Shown here in pieces: positions 43,564 through 54,077 of a stretch of 64,000 nucleotides of DNA (position 1 is its first letter; the number at the start of each line of letters is the position of its first letter). Location of the stretch: contig NZ_SJRW01000001.1 in assembly GCF_004352825.1 (NCBI RefSeq), positions 1-64,000 of the forward strand. The letters are read 5' to 3'. The position numbers and the translations under genes were made by a program. The stretch is from Luteimonas arsenica. Lineage in GTDB: Bacteria; Pseudomonadota; Gammaproteobacteria; Xanthomonadales; Xanthomonadaceae. The notes beneath the pieces are model-generated. The model searched no databases. It was given only the letters and a program-made list of their open reading frames with translations, and was not told where the DNA came from.

Positions 43564-44853
43564 ATGTGGTTTCGTCTGGCGGCGATGGCCGCCCTGTTGC
43601 TTGCGTCGTGCCTGCCGGTGCGCGCACAAACGCCCCCGTTGGCGCCCCCCACGCTTACGCTCGACGACGCGTTCGCGCGCGTTGCGCGCGCCCACCCCGA
43701 CCTGCGCCTCTTCGGCGCGCGTCACAACATCCTGCTCGCCGAGCAGGAGGCGGCCACGCTGCGTCCGCCGCTGCGCGCAGGAATCGAGGTCGAAGACGCC
43801 CTCGGCAGCGGTGCCCTGCGTGGATTCGACCAGGCCAGCACCACGCTGACGCTCGCGGGCGTGTTCGAGCGCGGCGGCAAGCTGGATGCACGCCGCACCC
43901 TGGCACAGGGCCGGATCGATGCGCTGGCGGTCCAGCGCGAGGCGCAGCGCCTGGACCTGCTGGCCGACACCGCCCGCCGCTATCTGGCGGTGCTGGCGGC
44001 ACGGGCGGAGGCTGCGATCGCGCGGCGTGACATCGAGCAGCGCGGGCGTGCGGTCGCCGCTGCACGGCAGCGCCTGCAGGCCGGGGCTTCGCCGGAGTCG
44101 GTGCTGTTGGCGGCGCAGGCGGCGCACGTCCGTGCGGACATGATGCTGGAGCGCGCGCTGCAGCAGCAGGATGCCGCGCGCCGGCATCTCGCGGCGCTGT
44201 GGGGCGAGCGCGAGCCCCGGTTCGAGATGGTCGATGGCGACCTGCTGGCATTGCCGGAGATCGCGGCGATGGAAGAGCTCGCCGCGATGCTCCAGCACAC
44301 GCCGGAGCTGATGCAGGTCGCCGACGAGCGCCGCATCCGCGAGGCGCGCCTGCAGCTCGCGCGCAGCGAGGCGCGCCCGGACCTCGAGTGGCAGCTGGGT
44401 GCGCGCCGCTTCCAGGACGGCGGCGACGTGGCCCTGCTCGGCAGCGTGTCGATGCCGCTGGGTGCCGCGCACCGCGCCCGGCCGGGGATCCTCGCCGCCG
44501 AAGCCGACCTCGCCGCACTCGGGATCGAGCGCGAGTCGCTGGACGTCGCGCTGTACGGCACGCTTGCCGAAGCCCACGGCCGCTATCGCGTCGCGCGGCT
44601 GGAGGTCGAGCGGACCCGCGACGGGATCCTGCCGCGGCTCGTGCGCGCCGAACGGTCCGCCGAGCGTGCCTATCGTGCCGGCGCCGCCAGCTACCTGGAA
44701 TGGGCGCAGCTCCAGTCCGAAACGATCGCCGCGCAGCGCCAGCAGCTCGACGCCGCGCTCGACGCCCGGCGTGCACTGCTCGAACTCCAGCGCCTGACCG
44801 GCGCATCGCTGCTGGCCGGCCCCGCCTCGGCTGCAAAGGAAACCCTGCCATGA
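43564..44853 (+). CDS. czcC: CzcC-type outer-membrane efflux protein (TolC family)
   Basis: A 429-residue outer-membrane factor with a signal peptide (cut near VRAQT). It has two OEP repeats of long helices with heptad pattern (about 35-215 and 230-420), including FARVARAHPDLRL near residue 39 and GVFERGGKLDARRTLA near 100. It is the exit duct of the CzcCBA tripartite pump. A G-rich ribosome site is not obvious (GGAG 8 bases upstream). It overlaps czcB by 4 bases. Confidence 0.87.
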   Translation: MWFRLAAMAALLLASCLPVRAQTPPLAPPTLTLDDAFARVARAHPDLRLFGARHNILLAEQEAATLRPPLRAGIEVEDALGSGALRGFDQASTTLTLAGVFERGGKLDARRTLAQGRIDALAVQREAQRLDLLADTARRYLAVLAARAEAAIARRDIEQRGRAVAAARQRLQAGASPESVLLAAQAAHVRADMMLERALQQQDAARRHLAALWGEREPRFEMVDGDLLALPEIAAMEELAAMLQHTPELMQVADERRIREARLQLARSEARPDLEWQLGARRFQDGGDVALLGSVSMPLGAAHRARPGILAAEADLAALGIERESLDVALYGTLAEAHGRYRVARLEVERTRDGILPRLVRAERSAERAYRAGAASYLEWAQLQSETIAAQRQQLDAALDARRALLELQRLTGASLLAGPASAAKETLP

Positions 44854-45860
44854 CGTACACGAAGACGATCCAGCGCGTGCTGGCGCTGGCACTGGCCGCG
44901 CTGCTCGCCGCCTGCGGCGGCCGGCATGCCGACGACGGCAGCGCCGCGACCCATGCCGAGGGCGCGGCCGGGCACGACGATGATCACGGCGACGAGCACG
45001 ACGAGCACGACGAGCACGACGAGCACGACGAGGACGGCGCGCCGGCCACCACGATCCCCGCCGACGTGGCCGCGGCCTCCGGCATCCGCGTCGCGGCCGC
45101 TGGCCCGGGCACCATCGCCGACGAACACGAAGTCCAGGGCCTGTTGACGCCCGCGGAAGGGCGCGTGGCGCAGGTGACGGCGCGCTTCCCGGGGCCGATC
45201 CGCGCGCTGAACGCCAGGATCGGCGACCAGGTGCGCGCGGGCCAGGCGCTGGCCACCATCGAGAGCAACCTCAGCCTGACCACCTACACCGTGGCCTCGC
45301 CGATCTCCGGCGTGGTGCTGCAGCGCTCCGCATCGGTCGGCGGCGTGGCGGCGGAGGGCACGCCGCTGTTCGAGGTCGCCGACCTGTCGACGCTGTGGGT
45401 AGACCTGCACATCTTCGGCAACGACGCCGGCCACATAGTCGCCGGCATCCCGGTCACGGTGACACGGATGAGCGACGGCGCCAGCATCGAGGCCACGCTC
45501 GAACGCATCCTGCCGGCGACCGCCACCGCCAGCCAGAGCACGGTGGCGCGCGCCAGCATCGACAACGCCGACGGCCTGTGGCGCCCGGGCGCGGCGGTGC
45601 GCGCGCGCGTGGTCGTGGACCATGCCGATGTCGCGCTGGCGGTGCCGGTCACCGCGCTGCAGGCCGACGAGGCGGGTCGCGACGTGATCTACGTGCGCGA
45701 AGGCGAGCACTACGGGGAGCGGCCGGTGACCCTGGGTCGCCGCGATGGCGAGCGGGTCGAGGTCGTCTCCGGCCTGGAGGCGGGCGAGGAGGTCGTGGTC
45801 TCGCAGAGCTTCCTGGTCAAGGCGGACATCGGCAAGTCCGCTGTCGCCCACGATCACTGA
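44850..45860 (+). CDS. czcB: CzcB-type membrane-fusion (periplasmic adaptor) lipoprotein
   Basis: A 336-residue protein with lipobox LLAAC (Cys about 22). A His/Asp/Glu-rich stretch of about 20 residues near 41-62 (DDDHGDEHDEHDEHDEHD) is likely to bind Zn, Co or Cd. The adaptor core follows, with a barrel-sandwich domain split around GDQVRAGQALATIESNLS and ASPISGVVLQRSASVGG, a beta-barrel, and a membrane-proximal domain ending EEVVVSQSFLVKADIGKS. It links CzcA to CzcC. The His-rich run is encoded by a tandem 9-base repeat. Confidence 0.88.
   Translation: MTYTKTIQRVLALALAALLAACGGRHADDGSAATHAEGAAGHDDDHGDEHDEHDEHDEHDEDGAPATTIPADVAAASGIRVAAAGPGTIADEHEVQGLLTPAEGRVAQVTARFPGPIRALNARIGDQVRAGQALATIESNLSLTTYTVASPISGVVLQRSASVGGVAAEGTPLFEVADLSTLWVDLHIFGNDAGHIVAGIPVTVTRMSDGASIEATLERILPATATASQSTVARASIDNADGLWRPGAAVRARVVVDHADVALAVPVTALQADEAGRDVIYVREGEHYGERPVTLGRRDGERVEVVSGLEAGEEVVVSQSFLVKADIGKSAVAHDH
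44991..45026 (+). repeat. 9-base tandem repeat in czcB
   Basis: GACGAGCAC is repeated four times exactly, giving Asp-Glu-His units. Units of 9 bases keep the frame if copies are gained or lost. Confidence 0.9.
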
Positions 45861-49037
<3,177 letters not shown>

Positions 49038-49072
49038 AACCTGTGGTTCGAACAGCCAACGAGGAACCGCGC

Positions 49073-50020
49073 ATGATCACGCGACGCGAATACCTGAAGC
49101 TGTCCGCTGCGGCGGGCGTGGCCCTGGCGATCAGTCCGAAGCTGCTGTTGGCCGACGACGGTCCGCGTGCGCTCATCACGCGCGTCATCCCCGGCACCAG
49201 TGAGCAGCTGCCGGTGGTGGGGCTGGGCAGTTCGGCTTCGTTCTCGCGGATCGCCGGCGAAGGCGACGCCGCGCGCGTCCGCGAGGTCCTGGAGGCGATG
49301 GTTCAGCACGGCGGCCGCGTATTCGACACCGCGCCCAGCTACGGCGCGTCGGAGGACGTGGCCGGCCGGATCGCGCAGGAGGCGGGTCTCGGCGACCGGC
49401 TGTTCTGGGCCACCAAGCTCAACGTCGCCGGCCGCGGCGGCGGTGCCGCGGATCCCGAAGCCGCGCGCGCGCAGCTGGAGCAGTCGTTCGCGCGCGTGGG
49501 CAAATCGCCGGTCGACCTGGTGCAGGTGCACAACATGGCCGACATACCGACCCAGCTCGGCATCCTCGGCGAGGCGAAGGCCGCCGGCCGCATCCGCTAC
49601 ATCGGCGCGACCAACACGTCTGCGGGCCGCTACGCGGAGCTGGAGCCGCTGATGCGCGACAAGGCGCTCGACTTCATCGGCGTCGACTACGCCGTCGACA
49701 ACCGGGCGATGGAGGAGCGTATCTTCCCGCTGGCGCAGGAGCACGGCATCGGCGTGCTGGTGTACGCGCCCTTCGGGCGCACGCGGCTGTGGCAGCGGGT
49801 GGAAGGCCAGGCGCTGCCGGAGTGGGCGGCGGAGTACGACATCGCCACCTGGGGCCAGTTCTTCCTCAAGTTCGTGGTCTCGCACCCGGCGGTCACCGCG
49901 GCGACGCCGGCCACCAGCCAGGCGCGCAACGTGATCGACAACCTGGGCGCGGCGACGGGACGTTTGCCCGACGAGGCCGGCCGGAAGCGGATGGTCGCGC
50001 ACATCGAATCGCTGGCCTGA
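49073..50020 (+). CDS. aldo/keto reductase with N-terminal export-like sequence
   Basis: A 315-residue protein. The N-terminus TRREYLKLSAAAGVALA resembles a Tat signal with a single RR, so it may be exported. The aldo/keto reductase barrel has GGRVFDTAPSYGASE near residue 79 (catalytic Asp and Tyr), FWATKLNV (Lys), DLVQVHNMAD (His) and GVLVYAPFGR near 225. Substrate and coenzyme cannot be told. A TAAAAC 39 bases upstream, overlapping the end of czcA, may be a -10 box. Confidence 0.85.
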   Translation: MITRREYLKLSAAAGVALAISPKLLLADDGPRALITRVIPGTSEQLPVVGLGSSASFSRIAGEGDAARVREVLEAMVQHGGRVFDTAPSYGASEDVAGRIAQEAGLGDRLFWATKLNVAGRGGGAADPEAARAQLEQSFARVGKSPVDLVQVHNMADIPTQLGILGEAKAAGRIRYIGATNTSAGRYAELEPLMRDKALDFIGVDYAVDNRAMEERIFPLAQEHGIGVLVYAPFGRTRLWQRVEGQALPEWAAEYDIATWGQFFLKFVVSHPAVTAATPATSQARNVIDNLGAATGRLPDEAGRKRMVAHIESLA

Positions 50021-50129
50021 GTCGTTCTGCCTGGACGTGGAGGCGTCGATAGGCACCGTGACGATCGGAGCTTGAGCACGGCACCGGCTCGCGGCAGGGT
50101 GGTGGCCCGCCCGCCATGGAGCCGTCGTC

Positions 50130-51203
50130 GTGCGCAAGCTCGTCGCCCTGCTGCTGTCCACCGCCGCCGTGTTCGCCGGTGCGCCCGCGTCCGCCCAGTA
50201 CACGCCGCCGCTGGGCGAACGCCCCGCCGTGGCGGGACCGCGCACGCAGATGCTCAACCTCGGCAGCGTGCACCTGTCCAGCCACGGTGACTGGCAGCGC
50301 ACGTGGCTGGCGCCGCTCAACGCGAAGCTGGTCGCATGGCAGCCGCAGGTGGTGACGGTGGAATCGCTGTCGGGCGCGCAGTGCGAGCTGATGCGCCAGG
50401 TGCCGCAGCGCTATGCCGAAGCCTATGAGCACTATTGTCCCGACGCGACCGGCTTCCAGCGCGCGCTGAAGACCACGCAGGCGGAGGCCGAGCGTGACGC
50501 TGCGGCTGTACTCGCCGAATGGCCGGCATCGCCCACGCCGGCGCAGCGCCGCCGCCTGGCGATGCTGTTCCTGGCGGCCGGCGACAGGCCTTCGGCGCAG
50601 GTGCAGTGGCTGCGGCTCGCGGTGCCGGAACGGATCGCGGAAGACGGCCTGACCGAGGCCGCGCTCAAGGTGCTGGACCGCTCGCAGCGGGCGATGAACG
50701 AGTCCTACGACATCGCCGCGGCGGTGGCGGCGGCCAGCGGCCTTGAACGGATCCACGCCGTGGACGACCACACGGCGGTGGTCCTGGGCGATGCCTATCC
50801 CGAGGGGTTCGCGGACTGGCAGCGCACCTTCTTCCAGGGAATCCGCGATACGCCCCGCTTCGCGGCCATGGAAGCGGCCTGGTCCGCGGTCGACGACGGC
50901 GACAGCCTGCTGGCGGCCTACCGCGACATGAACGCGCCTGGTGCCCAGGACGCGCAGATCCGGGCCGACTTCGGCGGCGCCTTCGCCGACGCGGCGCCGG
51001 AGCGCTTCGGGCGCTATTACGCCGGCTGGTGGGAAACCCGCAACCTGCGCATGGTCGCCAACATCCGCGAGGCGATCACGCCGCACCCCGGCGCGCGCGT
51101 GCTCAACATCGTCGGCGCCTCGCACAAGCCCTGGTACGACCAGTGGGCGCGGCAGATGGCCGACGTGGAAGTGGTCGATGCGCGCGAGGTCCTGGGCGAC
51201 TGA
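50130..51203 (+). CDS. DUF5694 family exported protein
   Basis: A 357-residue protein starting with GTG and a signal peptide cut near ASAQY. The DUF5694 core includes MLNLGSVHLSSHGDWQRTW near 40, VTVESLSGAQCELM near 74 and NIVGASHKPWYDQW near 329. The spacing of its His and Glu motifs is reminiscent of the TraB/PrgY-like group. Function unknown. There are 109 bases to the gene before it. Confidence 0.78.
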   Translation: MRKLVALLLSTAAVFAGAPASAQYTPPLGERPAVAGPRTQMLNLGSVHLSSHGDWQRTWLAPLNAKLVAWQPQVVTVESLSGAQCELMRQVPQRYAEAYEHYCPDATGFQRALKTTQAEAERDAAAVLAEWPASPTPAQRRRLAMLFLAAGDRPSAQVQWLRLAVPERIAEDGLTEAALKVLDRSQRAMNESYDIAAAVAAASGLERIHAVDDHTAVVLGDAYPEGFADWQRTFFQGIRDTPRFAAMEAAWSAVDDGDSLLAAYRDMNAPGAQDAQIRADFGGAFADAAPERFGRYYAGWWETRNLRMVANIREAITPHPGARVLNIVGASHKPWYDQWARQMADVEVVDAREVLGD

Positions 51204-51298
51204 GCCGGCGCGCAGGACAGGCGGCGCGGGTTGATCGAGGACAATACGGAGCCGCGGCGGCTGCGCGATGCTCGGAGACCCTACCGAGGAGCACGGCC

Positions 51299-52054
51299 AT
51301 GGATCTCGAGCTGCAGGGCAAGGCCGCCATCGTCACCGGCGCGGCTTCGGGCATCGGTCGCGCGATCGCGCTGTCGCTGTCGCGCGAGGGCGCGGACCTG
51401 GTGCTGACCGACATCGACGTCGCCGGCTGTGAACAGACCCTGGCGCAGATGCGTGCGGCGCGCGCTGACGCCAAGGGCGTGGTGCTGCGCGCCGATGCTT
51501 CGCGGCTGGACGACCACGAAGCGACGGTGAACGCGGCCCTGGACGCCTACGGCGGCCTCGATATCGCGGTCAACAACGCCGGTATCGGTGGCGAGGCCAA
51601 CCTCACCTGTGACATGAGTCCCGAGGGGTGGCGCAGGGTCATCGACGTCAACCTCAACGGCGTGTACTACGCCATGCACGCGCAGCTGCCGGCGTTGCTG
51701 GCGCGCGGCGGCGGCTCGATCGTCAACATCGCTTCGATCCTGGGCCGGGTCGGCTGGCGCACGGCGTCCGCCTACGTGGCGTCCAAGCATGGCGTGGTCG
51801 GGCTGACGAAGACCGCTGCGCTGGAGTACGCCGAGCGCGGCATCCGCATCAACGCGGTGGGGCCGGGCTTCGTCGAAACGCCGATCCTCGGCGCGGACCC
51901 GGAGGTGCTGGAGCACCTGGCGACCCTGCATCCGATCCAGCGCCTGGGGCAGCCGGGAGAGGTCGGCGATCTGGTGGCCTACCTGGCCAGCGCGCGGGCC
52001 AGCCTGGTCACCGGCGCCTACTACCCTGCCGACGGCGGCTACCTCGCGCAGTAG
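51299..52054 (+). CDS. short-chain dehydrogenase/reductase (SDR)
   Basis: A 251-residue classical SDR. The NAD(P) loop TGAASGIGRAIA is at about residues 13-24, with an Asp at the end of beta-2 (LTDID), suggesting NAD preference. NNAGIGG is near 90, and the catalytic Ser (ASILG), Tyr (SAYVASKH) and Lys lie near 140-157 with the proper 13 and 4 residue spacing. GPGFVETPI follows. Substrate unknown. A GAGGAGC ribosome site precedes the ATG at 51299. Confidence 0.88.
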   Translation: MDLELQGKAAIVTGAASGIGRAIALSLSREGADLVLTDIDVAGCEQTLAQMRAARADAKGVVLRADASRLDDHEATVNAALDAYGGLDIAVNNAGIGGEANLTCDMSPEGWRRVIDVNLNGVYYAMHAQLPALLARGGGSIVNIASILGRVGWRTASAYVASKHGVVGLTKTAALEYAERGIRINAVGPGFVETPILGADPEVLEHLATLHPIQRLGQPGEVGDLVAYLASARASLVTGAYYPADGGYLAQ

Positions 52055-52079
52055 CCGTCCGGGGTTCCGCGACGCATGC

Positions 52080-52098
52080 AGCCCGCTCGTTGCGGGCT
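52080..52098 (+). terminator. hairpin terminator after the SDR gene
   Basis: AGCCCGC and its perfect complement flank a 5-base loop, followed by TTGACC. It lies 26 bases past the SDR stop. There is no real U-tract. Confidence 0.5.
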
Positions 52099-52183
52099 TG
52101 ACCTGGGTCAGCGCGGTCGCGCGGCCGCGGGCTGAGCATGGGCCAACGGCGCGAAACCTGCGCCGCACCTTGAGGAACCGGCG

Positions 52184-52420
52184 ATGGAATTCCACGTCCG
52201 CGCGTCGCGCCCGCTGCCGCCGCTGGCGGTGATCGAGGACGCGCTGCTCGCCTTCGACCCGGCCGCCGTGGTCGACATCGACCCCGCGCAGGGCCTGCGC
52301 GTGAACGCGGCGATCGACGCCCAGGGCCTGGTGGTGCTGCTCAACCAGGTCGGCGGTGCTGTCGATCCCGACGAAGTCGAGCAGCAGCCTTCGGTGTGCT
52401 GCGGCGGCTGCAGCGGCTGA
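52184..52420 (+). CDS. small protein with Cys-rich tail
   Basis: A 78-residue soluble protein with a GAGG ribosome site. It ends VCCGGCSG, four residues short of a free C-terminus, which could bind a metal or be modified. The rest reads like a compact alpha/beta fold (PPLAVIEDALLAFDP, LLNQVGGAVDPDEVE). I do not recognise it. Confidence 0.6.
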   Translation: MEFHVRASRPLPPLAVIEDALLAFDPAAVVDIDPAQGLRVNAAIDAQGLVVLLNQVGGAVDPDEVEQQPSVCCGGCSG

Positions 52421-52422
52421 AC

Positions 52423-52455
52423 CCTTCCCCCGCAGGGCGCGGGAAGAGGTCGCGG
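52423..52455 (+). repeat. partial copy of the double-hairpin repeat
   Basis: CCTTCCCCCGCAGGGCGCGG then GAAGAGGTCGCGG matches the right half of the repeat at 54007-54061. It lies between the convergent ends of the Cys-tailed gene and yjjJ. Confidence 0.6.
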
Positions 52456-52459
52456 CGGT

Positions 52460-53839
52460 TCAGGCAGCGTAGCGGGCGAGGGCCCGGGCGACGGATTCGC
52501 CCGCCTGGCCTGCAATCGCCCTGAAGGGCGCCGACACCGCATCGCTGTCCACGACCTGCGACCAGAACACCTGCGCCGCGCGTGCGGCCTCCAGCCAGGC
52601 ATCGTGCTGCTCCGGCAGGGGCGGGATGGCGGCGAATCCGCGCTCCACCACTTCGCCGCTCGCCGCGGGCCGGAACATCATCGGCAGCATGTCGTAGGCC
52701 GGTGCGAGCGCCAGCGGGCGGTCGTCGGCCAGCACCAGTCCGGCGTTGCCCAGGTGCATGTCGCTGTTGCCGATCAGTGCGCCGAACCAGCCGAGCACGC
52801 GCAGGCGATGCGCATCTTCGGCATGCAGCCAGCCGTCGTGCTCCAGTTCGCCGGCGTAGCGCCACCAGTCGATGCGCCCGTGCCCGTGGAAGGCGGCGTC
52901 GATCGCGGCCAGCGACACGAAGCCATGGCGGCCGCGGACGGGAGTGCGGTCGAAGCGCGTGGATTCCAGGAAGACGCGACCGCCGGCCTCGAGCACCTCG
53001 CTGCGCGCGGCGGCCTGGCCGTGGCCGAGCAGCACGTTGGCGGCGATGCACTCGCAGTGCAGCAGGTCGGCCCAGCGCCGGCCGGCGAGGGTGTCGGTGC
53101 GCTCGCTGAACTTGACGATCAGTGCGCGCACGCCGTGCTCCTCGCGCAGGTGGGCGAGGAACTTCGGCTGCTCGCCGCCTGCCGATGATCCCGGGGCTTC
53201 GCCACGCAGCGCGGCTTCGGCCAGCAGCGGGTAGCGCTCGTCGCGCTCGCCGGGCGCGAGCGTTCCCACATCCGACAGCGTGGCCTGCAGGGCTTCCTGC
53301 AGCGCCGCGTCGCCAAGCACGAGGTCGCCGGGCTGGTCGTGTCCGTGGCGCAGCAGGGCCAGCAGCACGTCGTCGGCCTGCCAGCGCAGCAGGTCGTCCG
53401 GGGCGCCGATGTCGCCGCTGACGCGATGCACGAAGGCGCGGCCCAGGAAGCCCTGCGGGCGCTGGTCGTCGAGGAACCACGGCAGGCCGGGGTAGAGGCC
53501 GCTGGCGAAGGCCCCGTGGACGAAGCTGGGCAAGGGGCGCGCAGTCTCGAAGTGGAAGGCGTCGCCGGCCAGCGCGCGGATCTCGCCCAGATGGACGGGC
53601 CGCGCATCCGGGCCGATGCGGTACAGCGGCCAGCGGCTGCCGGCCCGGCCGATGTCGCGGGCCGCCGCATAGCGGGTGGCGCGGGCGCGGCCGATGCGCA
53701 CGATGCGGTCCCCGGCGCTGGCCAGCAGGCGTGAGACCGTGGGCTGGCTGACCCCGAGCGCTTGCCCGATGTCCCGGGTCGGCAGCGGGCCCTCGCGCTG
53801 GAGCAGGGCCAGGGCCTGGGGCAGGCGGGAGGTGTTCAT
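52460..53839 (-). CDS. yjjJ: HipA-like kinase with N-terminal HTH (YjjJ type)
   Basis: A 459-residue protein. The N-terminal helix-turn-helix (about 15-50, GQALGVSQPTVSRLL) is fused to a HipA-type Ser/Thr kinase fold. Kinase marks are GGEQPKFLAHL near 215, an ALIVKFS lysine near 236, HCECIAANVLLG near 255, GNSDMHLGNAGL near 354 (catalytic Asp/Asn) and APAYDMLPMMF near 378. E. coli YjjJ has the same fused plan and is treated as a HipA-like toxin or regulator. No separate HipB antitoxin gene is seen nearby; the HTH may serve for self-regulation. Confidence 0.87.
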   Translation of the reverse strand: MNTSRLPQALALLQREGPLPTRDIGQALGVSQPTVSRLLASAGDRIVRIGRARATRYAAARDIGRAGSRWPLYRIGPDARPVHLGEIRALAGDAFHFETARPLPSFVHGAFASGLYPGLPWFLDDQRPQGFLGRAFVHRVSGDIGAPDDLLRWQADDVLLALLRHGHDQPGDLVLGDAALQEALQATLSDVGTLAPGERDERYPLLAEAALRGEAPGSSAGGEQPKFLAHLREEHGVRALIVKFSERTDTLAGRRWADLLHCECIAANVLLGHGQAAARSEVLEAGGRVFLESTRFDRTPVRGRHGFVSLAAIDAAFHGHGRIDWWRYAGELEHDGWLHAEDAHRLRVLGWFGALIGNSDMHLGNAGLVLADDRPLALAPAYDMLPMMFRPAASGEVVERGFAAIPPLPEQHDAWLEAARAAQVFWSQVVDSDAVSAPFRAIAGQAGESVARALARYAA

Positions 53840-53846
53840 GGATCTG

Positions 53847-53871
53847 TATTGAATAGATCTATGAATAGATA
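53847..53871. promoter_or_regulatory. paired AT-rich operator repeats of yjjJ
   Basis: TATTGAATAGAT (53847-53858) and CTATGAATAGATA (53859-53871) form two adjacent near-identical boxes, 8 bases upstream of the yjjJ ATG. A third box is at 53936-53948. They are probable binding sites for the HTH of YjjJ. Confidence 0.55.
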
Positions 53872-53935
53872 GTCAAGGATTCATGTGGCTTTATTGCTTG
53901 GATAAACGCCTCTTTTGCGCATTTGATTGAATTTA

Positions 53936-53948
53936 TATTGAATAGATA
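53936..53948. promoter_or_regulatory. third YjjJ-type operator box
   Basis: TATTGAATAGATA repeats the motif at 53847-53871 inside an AT-rich stretch (53872-53955) that contrasts sharply with the rest of the window. The palindrome CTGCAAGCTTGCAG follows at 53962-53975. Confidence 0.5.
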
Positions 53949-54006
53949 TAAAAATCGTATCCTGCAAGCTTGCAGAAGCGCTCCGATGGGACACCCCCGC
54001 AAGCTT

Positions 54007-54061
54007 GCCCCCATCTGCCCTTCGGGCATCTTCCCCCGCAGGGCGGGGGAAGAGGTCGCGG
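54007..54061 (-). repeat. double-hairpin repeat after the oxidoreductase gene
   Basis: A full copy of the recD-type repeat in the gap, ending 17 bases beyond the oxidoreductase stop. Its GCCCTTCGGGC and CCCCCGC / GCGGGGG stems could act as a terminator there. Confidence 0.8.
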
Positions 54062-54077
54062 TGGGCGGCGTGCTGGC

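Noticed and set aside
49046..49060. GGTTCGAAC as a possible tRNA T-arm
   Set aside because: No acceptor, D or anticodon stems can be built around it. It lies in the short gap after czcA.
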